Source: Bryobacterales bacterium
GTDB lineage: Bacteria > Acidobacteriota > Terriglobia > Bryobacterales > UBA6623
NCBI GenBank assembly: GCA_022824585.1
Contig: JAJDZN010000153.1
Coordinates: forward strand, 1-64,000
Reading direction: 5' to 3'
Length of the DNA: 64,000 nucleotides
Position 1 is the first letter of the stretch, and every line of letters starts with the position of its first letter. The notes beneath the pieces were generated by a model. It had not been told where the DNA came from. It worked only from the letters and a program-made list of their open reading frames with translations, and searched no databases. The translations under genes were made by a program, and so were the position numbers. Shown one piece after another: positions 17,228 to 25,677 of this stretch.

Positions 17228-17575
17228 TCAGGCGACGGACAACGGGCCGTGATCGTCGCAGTGGTCGCCGTGCGGATGGTGCAGGTGGCCCTCGACGAGG
17301 TAGTCCACGTGGTCGCCGTGGGGCAGGGATTCGTGGCCGCAGCCTGGGCCGTGCTGGTGGTCGGCGGCGTGGGCTCGGCAGTCGTGCTTCGGAGTGCAGG
17401 CGACGGGATTCTTCGCGCTGACCTCGATCGCATGCTCGTCGTAGTGGCCCTGGTGGGCGTGATGGAGGTGGCCGTCGTGCAGATAGTCGACGTGACCGTC
17501 GTGTTCGACGGCGGTGTGTCCGCAGCCGGGGCGGTGGACATGCTCATGGGCATGATGGATTACGTGTTCGGACAT
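17228..17575 (-). CDS. Histidine-rich two-repeat protein, putative metal buffer or chaperone
   Basis: 115 residues, 29 of them His and 5 Cys. Two 32-residue repeats (residues 17-48 and 78-109) share the pattern GCGH-x4-H-x2-HVDYL-x2-GHLHH-x-H, separated by a linker with C60, H64 and C66. No signal peptide, so probably cytoplasmic. The ATG at 17575 lies five bases after the SmtB-like regulator stop, so the two form an operon with the regulator first. It should bind several zinc (or nickel, copper) ions and could store metal or hand it to the exporter encoded divergently. The long upstream extension of this frame is antisense/out-of-frame reading of the regulator gene. Confidence 0.8.
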   Translation of the reverse strand: MSEHVIHHAHEHVHRPGCGHTAVEHDGHVDYLHDGHLHHAHQGHYDEHAIEVSAKNPVACTPKHDCRAHAADHQHGPGCGHESLPHGDHVDYLVEGHLHHPHGDHCDDHGPLSVA

Positions 17576-17580
17576 GATGT

Positions 17581-17958
17581 TTACTCCTTTGACTTCCCAA
17601 CAACCTGCGCTTCGCCCGCGTGAGCCAGCGCATTGATAACCAAATCGACCACATGCTGATCGGCCAGTGCGTAAATGACGTGCTTGCCTTGACGCCGGCG
17701 GCGGACCAACGAGGCCGAGCGGAGCACCTTGAGCCGCTGCGAGATTGTCGACATGCCTTCCTGTTCGTCCGCGGCCAAATCGGACACGCAGGCCGGACCC
17801 TGCGCCAACAGGGCTAGCAGACGCAAGCGAGGCGGATCTCCGAGCGCGGCAAACAGTTCGGCGGCGCGCCCAAGGGCGGCCTCGTCGACACTCAGCTTGC
17901 GCGCTTCGCGCCGATGGGAATGCGGTTCTTCGCAAAGGGGCTCGACCAGTGGATTCAT
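17581..17958 (-). CDS. ArsR/SmtB-family metalloregulator with intact SmtB-type zinc sites
   Basis: 125-residue winged-helix repressor: helix-turn-helix SDLAADEQEGMSTISQRL about residues 59-76, then the wing. The alpha5 site is complete, D100-x-H102-x10-H113-x2-E116, identical in spacing to SmtB D104/H106/H117/E120. The alpha3N site also has counterparts, C9-x3-H13 in the N-terminal arm and C57-x2-D60, as C14/H18 and C61/D64 in SmtB. It should therefore release DNA on binding zinc (or cobalt/cadmium). It is transcribed away from the P-type ATPase, and an imperfect palindrome sits just upstream of its start codon. Confidence 0.9.
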   Translation of the reverse strand: MNPLVEPLCEEPHSHRREARKLSVDEAALGRAAELFAALGDPPRLRLLALLAQGPACVSDLAADEQEGMSTISQRLKVLRSASLVRRRRQGKHVIYALADQHVVDLVINALAHAGEAQVVGKSKE

Positions 17959-17961
17959 TGG

Positions 17962-17977
17962 TTCAACGATTATTGAA
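17962..17977. promoter_or_regulatory. Candidate SmtB/ArsR-type operator
   Basis: TTCAACGATTATTGAA: inverted arms TTCAA/TTGAA around a 6-base centre, in an AT-rich patch of an otherwise GC-rich region, between the divergent regulator and ATPase genes. Similar imperfect AT-rich dyads are bound by CadC and SmtB. It ends four bases before the regulator start codon, so binding would also cover its ribosome-binding region; the gap to the ATPase start is about 157 bases. Binding is inferred, not shown. Confidence 0.45.
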
Positions 17978-18134
17978 ATGATGATACCACTGCAACGGTT
18001 CTGCGTGCAACTCCGCCCATCTGAAAAACCGTCCCGATTATCGGCTCGTTGATCCCGTCTAGCGGTCGGCTCTTGCCAGTCGCTTCGCTGCCGGGCAACA
18101 TGCTCTTTTCAGGGCCTGCCCCCTCCGAACGCGC

Positions 18135-20309
18135 TTGCCATCCGTCAAACCCGAACGCAAGAGAACCGCCGAGTATCGAGTCTACGGGCTGGATTGCGCC
18201 GAAGAGGTGGCTATCATTCGCAGACGGCTCGACGGAGAGCGGGGCATCGAGGAGCTTCGCTTCGACGTCGTGCGGGGCAAGTTGACGGCGGCCTACGATC
18301 CGGAAGCGCTGACGAGCGAGCAGATCGCCGAGCAGGTCTCGGAACTCGGCTTGAAATGCAGCCCGTGGGAAGAGCCGCCGCGCGAGGCGGCGTTCTTCGA
18401 GCGGGGCGGGCGCGACCTGCTGACGGCCGTCAGCGGCCTGGCGCTGACGCTCGGCCTCGCCCTGCAAGCTCTGAGCTCGGGCGACTGGCTGGCCGCTATC
18501 TCTCACCAGCATGAAGGCGAGTCGCTGGCAGCGCTGGTCTGCTTGTTGGTTGCGCTGGTCGGCGGTGCCGCCTTGGTCGTCCCGAAGGGAATCAAGTCCC
18601 TCGCCGCCGCCCGGCCCGACATGAATGCGCTCGTGCTGGTCTCGTTGATCGGTGCGGCCTGCTTGAGCCAGTGGGCGGAGGCGGCGACTCTGGCCTTTCT
18701 GTTCTCGCTAGCCGGCCGGCTGGAGGGCTGGAGCATGGCGCGTGCCCGGCGCGAGGTCGGCGGCTTGATGGCGGTCGCGCCTCAGCAGGCCTCGGTCATC
18801 CATGGCGACCACGAGCATCGGGTTGCAGCCGCTTCGGTCGCGGTCGGCGCGCTCATCCGCGTGCGGCCAGGCGAGCACGTTCCCTGCGACGGGGAGGTCG
18901 AGAACGGAATCTCCGGAGTCAACGAGTCGATGCTCACCGGCGAGTCCGTGCCCACAATGAAGCAGCCCGGCGACACGGTCTACGCTGGAACGTTCAACAG
19001 CGACGGAGTGCTTGACATCCGCACGACACGCGCGGCTGACGACACGCGCCTGGCCCGCATTCTGCGGATGCTCGAGGAAAGCCAGCACCGCCGGGCGCCC
19101 TCAGAACAATTCGTCGACCGCTTCGCGCGCTATTACACGCCGACGATGTTCCTAGTGGCCCTGGGAGTCGCTGCGGGCCCGCCGCTGTTGGCAGGCGAGC
19201 CGTTTTCGCCTTGGTTCTACCGGGGCATGTTGACTCTGCTGATCTCCTGTCCCTGCGCCTTGGTCATCTCGACGCCGGTGGCGATCGCGGCGGCCGTCGC
19301 CAAGGCCGCCCGGCGCGGGCTGCTGATCAAGGGAGGGGCCTTTCTCGAGGAAGCCGCGCGCGTCCGCGCCATCGCCTTCGACAAGACTGGCGTGCTTACG
19401 GCCGGAGAGCCGCAGGTCGAGGAGATCGTGCCTCTCCGTGGACGAGAGCTGACCGACATCCTAGGCCGGCTGGCGGCGCTCGAGCGCTACAGCGAGCACC
19501 CCCTCGCTCGTGCGATCGTCTCCCACGCCGCCGAGCGCGGGATTCTGCCGCCACCGGCCGAGGCGTTCCGCATCGAGCGCGGCATGGGAGCGTCGGCCGT
19601 CATTGGCGGCGGACGGTTCTGGGCCGGGAACTCGCGCATGCTCGAGTGCGCGGAAGGGGCTGCCAATCCCGAGGCGAGGGCCCTGCTGGGCTCGGACTCC
19701 GACACGGTGGTTGTCTGCGGAGAAGGGGAGACGCCGTGGGCACTCGTGCGGCTCCGCGATCCGGTCCGCCCGGAGGCGAGGCGCGTGGTCGCCGAGTTGC
19801 GAGAGCTTGGGATCGCACACACCATGATCCTTAGCGGAGACCATCGCGCCGCGGTCGAGGCCGTGCGCGAGGCGGCGGGAATCGACGAAGCGCGGGCCCC
19901 GCTGCTGCCAGAAGACAAGCGCGCCGCGATCAAGGAGATAGAGGGCAGCTACGGGAGCGCGGCCATGGTCGGAGACGGTGTCAATGACGCCGAAGCGCTG
20001 GTCGCCGCCTCGCTCGGCATCGGCGTGGGAGGCAGCGGCGCCGACATTGCCCTGGAGTCCGCCGAGGTCGTGCTGATGTCGCCCCGCCTCGAGCTACTGC
20101 CGGATCTTGTCCGGACAGGGCGCTTCTGCCTGCGCGTGATCCGTCAGAACGTTGCGATCGCCCTGGGCTTCAAATTGTTGTTCCTCGTGCTAGCCGCGCA
20201 AGACATGGCGACCCTGTGGCTGGCGGTGGCCGCCGACATGGGTGCCACGCTGGTGGTGATCTTCAACGGCCTGCGTCTCCTGCACGGTCCGCGCTTCCGA
20301 GCCGAGTAG
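18135..20309 (+). CDS. P1B-type metal-translocating ATPase (zinc/cadmium/cobalt exporter, ZntA/CadA-like)
   Basis: 724 residues. An N-terminal HMA-like domain has YGLDCAEE (about 17-24), so only one Cys of the usual CxxC remains. Then come the TGES actuator motif (268-271), the membrane ion site CPC (372-374), the phosphorylation motif DKTG with Asp416, the SEHPLA motif of the N domain, and GDGVND (613-618). The CPC type and the divergent SmtB-like regulator indicate export of zinc, cadmium or cobalt from the cytoplasm at the cost of ATP. Start is a TTG; I see no better in-frame ATG upstream. Likely derepressed by excess metal through the shared promoter region. Confidence 0.92.
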   Translation: MPSVKPERKRTAEYRVYGLDCAEEVAIIRRRLDGERGIEELRFDVVRGKLTAAYDPEALTSEQIAEQVSELGLKCSPWEEPPREAAFFERGGRDLLTAVSGLALTLGLALQALSSGDWLAAISHQHEGESLAALVCLLVALVGGAALVVPKGIKSLAAARPDMNALVLVSLIGAACLSQWAEAATLAFLFSLAGRLEGWSMARARREVGGLMAVAPQQASVIHGDHEHRVAAASVAVGALIRVRPGEHVPCDGEVENGISGVNESMLTGESVPTMKQPGDTVYAGTFNSDGVLDIRTTRAADDTRLARILRMLEESQHRRAPSEQFVDRFARYYTPTMFLVALGVAAGPPLLAGEPFSPWFYRGMLTLLISCPCALVISTPVAIAAAVAKAARRGLLIKGGAFLEEAARVRAIAFDKTGVLTAGEPQVEEIVPLRGRELTDILGRLAALERYSEHPLARAIVSHAAERGILPPPAEAFRIERGMGASAVIGGGRFWAGNSRMLECAEGAANPEARALLGSDSDTVVVCGEGETPWALVRLRDPVRPEARRVVAELRELGIAHTMILSGDHRAAVEAVREAAGIDEARAPLLPEDKRAAIKEIEGSYGSAAMVGDGVNDAEALVAASLGIGVGGSGADIALESAEVVLMSPRLELLPDLVRTGRFCLRVIRQNVAIALGFKLLFLVLAAQDMATLWLAVAADMGATLVVIFNGLRLLHGPRFRAE

Positions 20310-20441
20310 CACCCGGTGACCGCTTGATGCGGTTCCGTAGCCCGTCCAGCGCCCGAATTCGCCCGTCGGCTGGAAAAGCATGGATATCTCGAAAATGCCT
20401 CGCTACGCTCACGCCAAGACCTGCTGCGTGCGTCGGCATTC

Positions 20442-21149
20442 GTGATGCTCCAAGCAATCGGCTTATCGAAGTCTTATAACGGCGTCCGCGCCTTGGACTC
20501 CCTGGACCTGCTCATCGAGCCGGGCCAGATCTTTTGCCTGCTCGGCGCGAACGGAGCGGGCAAGACGACCACGATCAACCTGTTCCTAAACTTCATCGAG
20601 GCTTCGGAGGGGCAGGCACTGGTGGACGGAATGAACGTCGCCGAGCATTCGCTCGAGACCAAGAAGCGCCTAGCCTACATCCCAGAGCAGGTCATGCTCT
20701 ACCGCAATCTGTCCGGTCTCGAGAACGTCGAGTATTTCACCGCGCTCGCGGGCCAAGAAAGGCCCTCGCGGGATCAGCTCCGGCAGTTGCTAACTGAGTC
20801 CGGGCTGTCTCAGGGGGAGATCGAGCAGCGCGTCTCGGGCTACAGCAAGGGCATGCGCCAAAAGGTCGGCATCGCCATAGCGGTCGCCAAGCAAGCCAGG
20901 GCGCTACTGTTGGACGAGCCGACCTCCGGGCTTGACCCCAAGGCGTCGAACGAGTTCTCCGAGCTGCTCGAGCGGCTGCGAGGCGAAGGCGTGGCGGTCC
21001 TGATGGCCACGCACGACCTGTTCCGCGCCAAAGAGACTGGCACGCACATCGGAATCATGAAGCAAGGCCGCCTCGTCGAGCGCCTTGCCGCCGAAGAGAT
21101 CGGCCACGCCGACCTAGAGCGCGTCTACCTCGAACACATGCGCGGATAG
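20442..21149 (+). CDS. ABC transporter ATP-binding protein (ABC-2 type, partner of two DUF3526-type permeases)
   Basis: 235 residues with Walker A GANGAGKTT, Q-loop region, a signature-like SGYSKGMRQK, Walker B LLLDEPTSGLDP and the switch His in MATHD. Class of DrrA/NosF/CcmA-like exporters. Start is GTG at 20442 or ATG three bases on. The two following genes encode its membrane partners. It comes about 130 bases after the ATPase on the same strand, so it may belong to the metal regulon; such ABC sets are known beside TonB metal receptors, but the cargo is unknown. Confidence 0.88.
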   Translation: MMLQAIGLSKSYNGVRALDSLDLLIEPGQIFCLLGANGAGKTTTINLFLNFIEASEGQALVDGMNVAEHSLETKKRLAYIPEQVMLYRNLSGLENVEYFTALAGQERPSRDQLRQLLTESGLSQGEIEQRVSGYSKGMRQKVGIAIAVAKQARALLLDEPTSGLDPKASNEFSELLERLRGEGVAVLMATHDLFRAKETGTHIGIMKQGRLVERLAAEEIGHADLERVYLEHMRG

Positions 21150-21162
21150 GGGAGGATCACTC

Positions 21163-22578
21163 ATGTTGCTTCGCATTGCTCGCAAGGAATTCCTCGAAAT
21201 GGCCCGCGACGGGCGCTTCCGGATCGCCGGAGGCATTGTGCTTGCGCTCTTGCTGACCTCGCTTGGGCTGGGCTGGCAGCGTTACGGCGAGGTGACGGCG
21301 GCACATATGGCGGCCGTGGATCAAGAGCGTGAGCTTTGGGAGTCGCAAGGGGAGAAGAACCCCCATTCAGCCGCGCATTACGGCGTCTACGCCTTCAAGC
21401 CGACCGGACGGCTAGCGTTCTTGGATCCCGGCACGGAATCCTACACCGGCGTCACGGTATGGCTCGAATCGCACAGGCAGAACCAGTTTCTCTACCGTCC
21501 GGCACGGGACGGCAACACGCTGCAGCGCTTCGGCGAGTTGACCGCCGCTGCCGTGCTGCAGTTGTTGATCCCCCTGCTGATCATTCTGCTCGCGTTCTCG
21601 ACATTCGCTGGGGAACGCGAGTCGGGGACGTTACGCCAAGTGCTGAGTCTAGGCGTCAACCGGCGCGATCTCGCGCTCGGAAAGGCCTTGGGTATCGCGG
21701 CCGCGCTGGGCTTGCTGCTCGTACCGGCGACGTTGCTCGGCTCGGCGGCGCTCGCTTCAGCGCAGGCTGACGCGGCCTCAGGCGGCCTGCTCCGCGCCTT
21801 GGGAATGGCAGGTGCCTATCTGATTTACCTCGGCTCGTTCGTCGGCGTCACGCTGGCGGTCTCGGCGCGGGCGCGCTCCGCTCGCTTCGCCTTGATCACT
21901 CTCCTCGCGTTTTGGGTGTTTGTCTGCCTGATGGCGCCGCGGGCCGCTACGGATCTCGCTAGGAGGCTTCATCCCACGCCTTCCGCGCAGGAGTTCGCTT
22001 CCGCGCTGGCGGCAGACAAGGAGGTCGGTATTCAGGGCGTGGATTATGACGACTACCTGGAACGCCGCAGGACGGAGTTGCTCGCCGAGCACAACGCTGA
22101 GCGCATCGAGGATCTGCCGATCAACTACAACGGATGGCGGCTCCAAGTCAGCGAAGAGTACGGGAACCAGTTCTTTGATCAGCACTACGCCCGCCTGTGG
22201 GATCAGTTCGAGGCACAGGACCGGCTGCGGCAGCAGGCTGGCTTTGCGGCGCCTCTTCTTGCCGTTCGGTCGCTTTCGATGGCGCTGGCCGGCACAGACT
22301 TCTCGCATTTCCGGCGTTTTGCCGAGCAGGCCGAGCTGTATCGCCGTGAACTCGTTGGCTTCCTGAACGCTGACTTGCGCGACAACGCGGGCCCACGGGG
22401 CTTCGGTTACACCCAGACGAAGGAGTTTTGGGAGCGGACGCCGCCGTTCGCCTACGACGCGCCCGGTGCCGGCTGGGCCTTGGCTGGCGAGTCGGCCTCG
22501 CTGGCTGCGCTGCTGGCGTGGTTTCTGGTCGCCGCCGTCTGGGCGTGGCGCGGTGCTCTCCGCCTCGAGGCCATCTAG
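21163..22578 (+). CDS. ABC-2 permease with large periplasmic domain (DUF3526-like)
   Basis: 471 residues. It begins with the typical LRIARKEFLEMARDGRF cytoplasmic helix and a first membrane segment (about 20-38), followed by a large extracytoplasmic region containing HSAAHYGVYAFKP, a segment also typical of DUF3526 proteins, then five further hydrophobic segments with FAGERESGTLRQVLS between helices, and a second soluble region (about 280-420) before the last helix. GGAG ribosome-binding sequence seven bases before the ATG. Forms a transporter with the ATPase before it and the sister permease after it. Confidence 0.82.
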   Translation: MLLRIARKEFLEMARDGRFRIAGGIVLALLLTSLGLGWQRYGEVTAAHMAAVDQERELWESQGEKNPHSAAHYGVYAFKPTGRLAFLDPGTESYTGVTVWLESHRQNQFLYRPARDGNTLQRFGELTAAAVLQLLIPLLIILLAFSTFAGERESGTLRQVLSLGVNRRDLALGKALGIAAALGLLLVPATLLGSAALASAQADAASGGLLRALGMAGAYLIYLGSFVGVTLAVSARARSARFALITLLAFWVFVCLMAPRAATDLARRLHPTPSAQEFASALAADKEVGIQGVDYDDYLERRRTELLAEHNAERIEDLPINYNGWRLQVSEEYGNQFFDQHYARLWDQFEAQDRLRQQAGFAAPLLAVRSLSMALAGTDFSHFRRFAEQAELYRRELVGFLNADLRDNAGPRGFGYTQTKEFWERTPPFAYDAPGAGWALAGESASLAALLAWFLVAAVWAWRGALRLEAI

Positions 22579-22580
22579 CC

Positions 22581-24011
22581 ATGCTCAGGCACGTCTCGCG
22601 CAACGAGTGGCGCGGCTTGGCCGCCGACCGAACCCTCTGGGCGGTCGCGGCACTGCTCGCCGCAGTGCTGTTCTTCGGTGCCTTCAACGGGGCGCGCTGG
22701 TCGGCCCTCCAAGCCGATCGGCAAGCCAAACTGATGGCCGAGCAGCAGGAGCGCATCGACGGCACGCGCGCCGAGCTGCTCAAGCCCCCCGGGGCGGCCC
22801 GGAGCCGCTTTTCCGACCCGCGCAATCCCGCTCAGGTCGGTCAGACTTTCGCCGCCTCCTACGCCGTGCTTCCCCGAGCCCCGCTGGCGCCGTTGTCCGT
22901 GGGCCAGAGCGACCTGCTCCCGGGCTACTACAAAGTGACCCTCGCCACGCGGGAGGCGCTGTTCGCCGGCGATGAGCTCGAGAATCCCGCCAACCTGCTC
23001 ACTGGAAGCTTCGACGTCGCATTCGTGATCGTGTTCTTGTACCCGCTCGTGATTCTGGCGCTGAGCTACAACCTGCTCTCAGGGGAGAAGGAAAACGGAA
23101 CGCTCGCCCTGACGCTGTCGCAACCGGTGTCGCTGGCCCAGCTTGCGGCGGCGAAGATCGTTGTGCGCGGGGCGGTCGCCTTCGGGCTAACCTGTGCCTT
23201 CACCTTGCTGGGGGCGCTGGGCGCCGGCGTCGATCTCGGGTCGCCCGGCGCGGTCGCCGCTTTGGCGGCGTTATTTGGTGTGACGGCCGCCTACGGCCTG
23301 TTCTGGTTCAGCCTGGCGCTGCTTGTCAACTCGTTCGGGCGCGGCTCGGCGACCAACGCGATGGTGCTGGCCGGGGCATGGCTGACATTGGCGCTGGTGA
23401 TTCCCTCCACCGTCGCACTGCTCGCCACATCGCTCTATCCCGTTCCCTCGCGCGTCGAGATGATCCAGGCCGTTCGCTTGGCAACCCGAGACGCCTCGGC
23501 CCGCGGCGCCCAGCTTCTCGGCGCCTATTTCGCCGACCACCCGGAGATGGCCCCCGAGGGCGAGATCGATGCCGGCGACTATTTTTCGCGCAAGTTCGTC
23601 ATCGAGGAAGAAGTTGCCAAGCAGGTCGCTCCCGTCAGCGGTCGCTTCGAATCTCAGATCCGCGGCCAGCAGGCGGTCGTGTCCAAGCTGCAGTATCTGT
23701 CCCCCGCTGTGTTGACGCAGCAGTCGCTGAACGATTTGGCCGGGACCAGCTACGCGCGCTTCGCACATTTTCAGCGCGAAACCGAACGCTTCGCCAGCGA
23801 GTGGAGGGCGCACTTTCTGCCCCAGGTCTTCCAGCGTGCCGAATTCACGGCCGGCGGACTCAACGAGTTGCCGGGCTTCGTCTATCAGCGGGAACCTGGC
23901 AGCATCGTTGCGAGCCGCGTAGGTGGTGCCTCAGTGCTCATTCTGCTCGTCGCAGCCGGTCTCTTCGGCTGGTCAATATTCGCATTACGTCGCTACCCTG
24001 TCGCCGGGTGA
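22581..24011 (+). CDS. Second ABC-2 permease (DUF3526-like)
   Basis: 476 residues from the ATG two bases after the first permease stop; the frame extends upstream but that part is a shadow. Same layout as its neighbour: RNEWRGLAADRTLWAV cytoplasmic start, first membrane helix, a soluble region with RNPAQVGQTFAASYAVLPRAPLAPL, the GEKENGTLALTLSQP loop, a helical bundle, and a second soluble stretch before the last helix. The two are distant paralogues and probably form a heterodimeric membrane channel. No substrate-binding protein is seen. Confidence 0.82.
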   Translation: MLRHVSRNEWRGLAADRTLWAVAALLAAVLFFGAFNGARWSALQADRQAKLMAEQQERIDGTRAELLKPPGAARSRFSDPRNPAQVGQTFAASYAVLPRAPLAPLSVGQSDLLPGYYKVTLATREALFAGDELENPANLLTGSFDVAFVIVFLYPLVILALSYNLLSGEKENGTLALTLSQPVSLAQLAAAKIVVRGAVAFGLTCAFTLLGALGAGVDLGSPGAVAALAALFGVTAAYGLFWFSLALLVNSFGRGSATNAMVLAGAWLTLALVIPSTVALLATSLYPVPSRVEMIQAVRLATRDASARGAQLLGAYFADHPEMAPEGEIDAGDYFSRKFVIEEEVAKQVAPVSGRFESQIRGQQAVVSKLQYLSPAVLTQQSLNDLAGTSYARFAHFQRETERFASEWRAHFLPQVFQRAEFTAGGLNELPGFVYQREPGSIVASRVGGASVLILLVAAGLFGWSIFALRRYPVAG

Positions 24012-24042
24012 AATCGCCGCGACAGCTAAGCTGGGATCTGCC

Positions 24043-24456
24043 CTATTCATCCGCGGCCAGCTCGTCAATGATGCGGGCAGCTGCCGTGACAATTTCATCC
24101 GCAAGACGGAGCGCTCTAGATGACTGGTCCGAAGAAAACGCTTCTCTGGGCGTACCGTCATCCAGTCCATTCGGATAGCGTGTGGGGACGTAGTACAAGT
24201 CCAGCTCGCGTGCTGCGGGGAGCAGGGCTGCAAGGCTCGGAATGTTCAGGTTTTCTATCAGTTGCCGGATGCTGTGGCCAAGAACGATCCGCGCTCCTCC
24301 GGCATAGTGGACCGCCTTCACCGCTTTCTCGGCGGCTTGGTGGGCGTTGAAGCAGGCGTGAGCATGATAGCCGCCTCCAGCGCCGAACTCGGCATAGTCG
24401 AGATCTTGGCGGGCAGTGTCAAGCCATCTGCGCGAAGTGTGGTCGGAGGCTCTCAT
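24043..24456 (-). CDS. HEPN-domain protein (toxin of an MNT/HEPN pair)
   Basis: 137 residues, all-helical. The HEPN signature appears as WLDTARQDLDYAE at the start, then CFNAHQAAEKAVKAV, and R56-x4-H61 (RIVLGH), the Rx4-6H motif of HEPN ribonucleases. Its start overlaps the stop of the nucleotidyltransferase gene (ATGA). In characterised pairs the HEPN protein is an RNase toxin that is silenced by AMP transfer from the MNT partner. Here the residue two after the His is Ile, not the Tyr modified in some systems, so control may differ. Confidence 0.82.
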   Translation of the reverse strand: MRASDHTSRRWLDTARQDLDYAEFGAGGGYHAHACFNAHQAAEKAVKAVHYAGGARIVLGHSIRQLIENLNIPSLAALLPAARELDLYYVPTRYPNGLDDGTPREAFSSDQSSRALRLADEIVTAAARIIDELAADE

Positions 24457-24818
24457 TTGACGTCACGTTCAAGTGGAAAGATAGTCTTCCCTTCTGATGC
24501 GATGGCCGCAAAGACATCCAAGCCCGCTTCGACCCCTCGGTCGAATTCGGCGGGAGTAAAAACGAGGATGTCTAGAGAAACCGGTAGCGCGTCGTATAGA
24601 TCATCGAGCAGCCGACCGCGTTCCAACTTCGGGAGACCAGTTTCCATCACGATGACAAGATCGAGGTCGGACCAGGCGTCAGCTACGCCGCGAGCATAGG
24701 AGCCGAAGGCCACGGCACGCTTCACACCTGCCGCGCGCAGCGGCCCGGACGCGATCTGGGCGAGATTGGCGAGAGACCACTTCGAGGATTCGTTAAAGAT
24801 CGCGACTTCCCCGTCCAT
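24453..24818 (-). CDS. Minimal nucleotidyltransferase (MNT antitoxin partner of HEPN)
   Basis: 121 residues from the ATG at 24818; a longer frame to 24887 would overlap the next gene and adds unlike sequence. The catalytic signature GS-x10-DxD is present: G39-S40, then D51-x-D53 in SDLDLVIV, with the third acidic residue expected in LDILVF. These enzymes transfer nucleotides to the HEPN toxin and neutralise it. Translationally coupled to the HEPN gene and 28 bases downstream of the DUF3883 gene on the same strand. Confidence 0.83.
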   Translation of the reverse strand: MDGEVAIFNESSKWSLANLAQIASGPLRAAGVKRAVAFGSYARGVADAWSDLDLVIVMETGLPKLERGRLLDDLYDALPVSLDILVFTPAEFDRGVEAGLDVFAAIASEGKTIFPLERDVK

Positions 24819-24846
24819 GGACTTATGTTCGCATGGCTTCGCCGCG

Positions 24847-25677
24847 TCAGAATGTCGCACGGTACTGCGAGGGGATGAGCCGAACATGATCTGTTAGAGG
24901 TGGTCTTAGGCTGAAGGCCGCAGGGCTCCGAGCGAAATCGAACACGCGCGTGAGCCGGAAGACGTCCGGGTTCTCTTCTGCGACGCGTCGTTCGTTCTCC
25001 GAGATCCAGAAAGGCGTCGATGAGGGGCCGTTCGTCGTCTTGACCTCCAGCCATCGCTCCTTGCCGTGTCTCGAAAAAGATAGGATGTCGTAGCCGGCAC
25101 CATCGCCGTCTCCCTTCGCTACCCAGCGAACCTTGGCAGCGAGGTCATCCCTGCCGTCTGAGGAGAGCCGATTCTGCTCGGCTTGGAACACAAGTTCCTC
25201 ACCCGCTTCGCCGAGTGCTCTTGCCCGGGCGTCACGAAGCGCCGGGTCATAGCGGCGGATGATTCTATGGATGTCAGGATCGATCTGCTTCTGTTGGCTG
25301 CTCAGGACGGGCGCAGGTTGATAGACAAGTTCAGCATGCCCAGCAGACCCCATTGAAGCGGTACTGGCAAGCCGGTCATGGAGTCCTCGGGCACACAAGT
25401 GAGCGTCGACGGTCTCGAATAGGGCGCGCTGATAGTTCTTCGCCGGCTTGTAGCCTCTGATAAAGGGCAAACCAAACTCCGCCAACACCGCGCTGATGTT
25501 CTGATGCTTGTATTCGATCGAGCCGTGCGAGCGCCCGGTCAGCGCTTGCAGTGCCCGGTTCCGCTCCGCCTTGACAACCGTGCCGCCGCCCAGCTCGATC
25601 ATGAGCATGTCGATATAGTCCGCAACGATAGCTTCGATCTCTTGCCTGCGCCAAGGCGTTCCTGCATGCTCGGGCAT
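24847..25677 (-). CDS. DUF3883-domain protein, predicted PD-(D/E)xK-like nuclease
   Basis: 276 residues. The N-terminal half (RQEIEAIVADYIDML, then KHQNISAVLAEFGLPFIRGYKPA) is a helical module seen in front of nuclease domains. The C-terminal half has GEAGEELVF (E160), GYDILSF with D197, and E211-V-K213-T-T, the D...ExK arrangement of restriction-endonuclease folds in DUF3883. Such proteins are frequent in anti-phage defence loci. It lies upstream of MNT/HEPN and may be co-expressed. I see no methyltransferase or helicase partner, so it is either a solo effector or part of a reduced locus. Confidence 0.75.
   Translation of the reverse strand: MPEHAGTPWRRQEIEAIVADYIDMLMIELGGGTVVKAERNRALQALTGRSHGSIEYKHQNISAVLAEFGLPFIRGYKPAKNYQRALFETVDAHLCARGLHDRLASTASMGSAGHAELVYQPAPVLSSQQKQIDPDIHRIIRRYDPALRDARARALGEAGEELVFQAEQNRLSSDGRDDLAAKVRWVAKGDGDGAGYDILSFSRHGKERWLEVKTTNGPSSTPFWISENERRVAEENPDVFRLTRVFDFARSPAAFSLRPPLTDHVRLIPSQYRATF

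Noticed and set aside
16649..17623. Plus-strand frame of 324 codons with a Val/Ala-rich hydrophobic half
   Set aside because: It runs out of frame through the COG0523 gene and antisense to the His-rich gene; the hydrophobicity is an artefact of reading His codons backwards.
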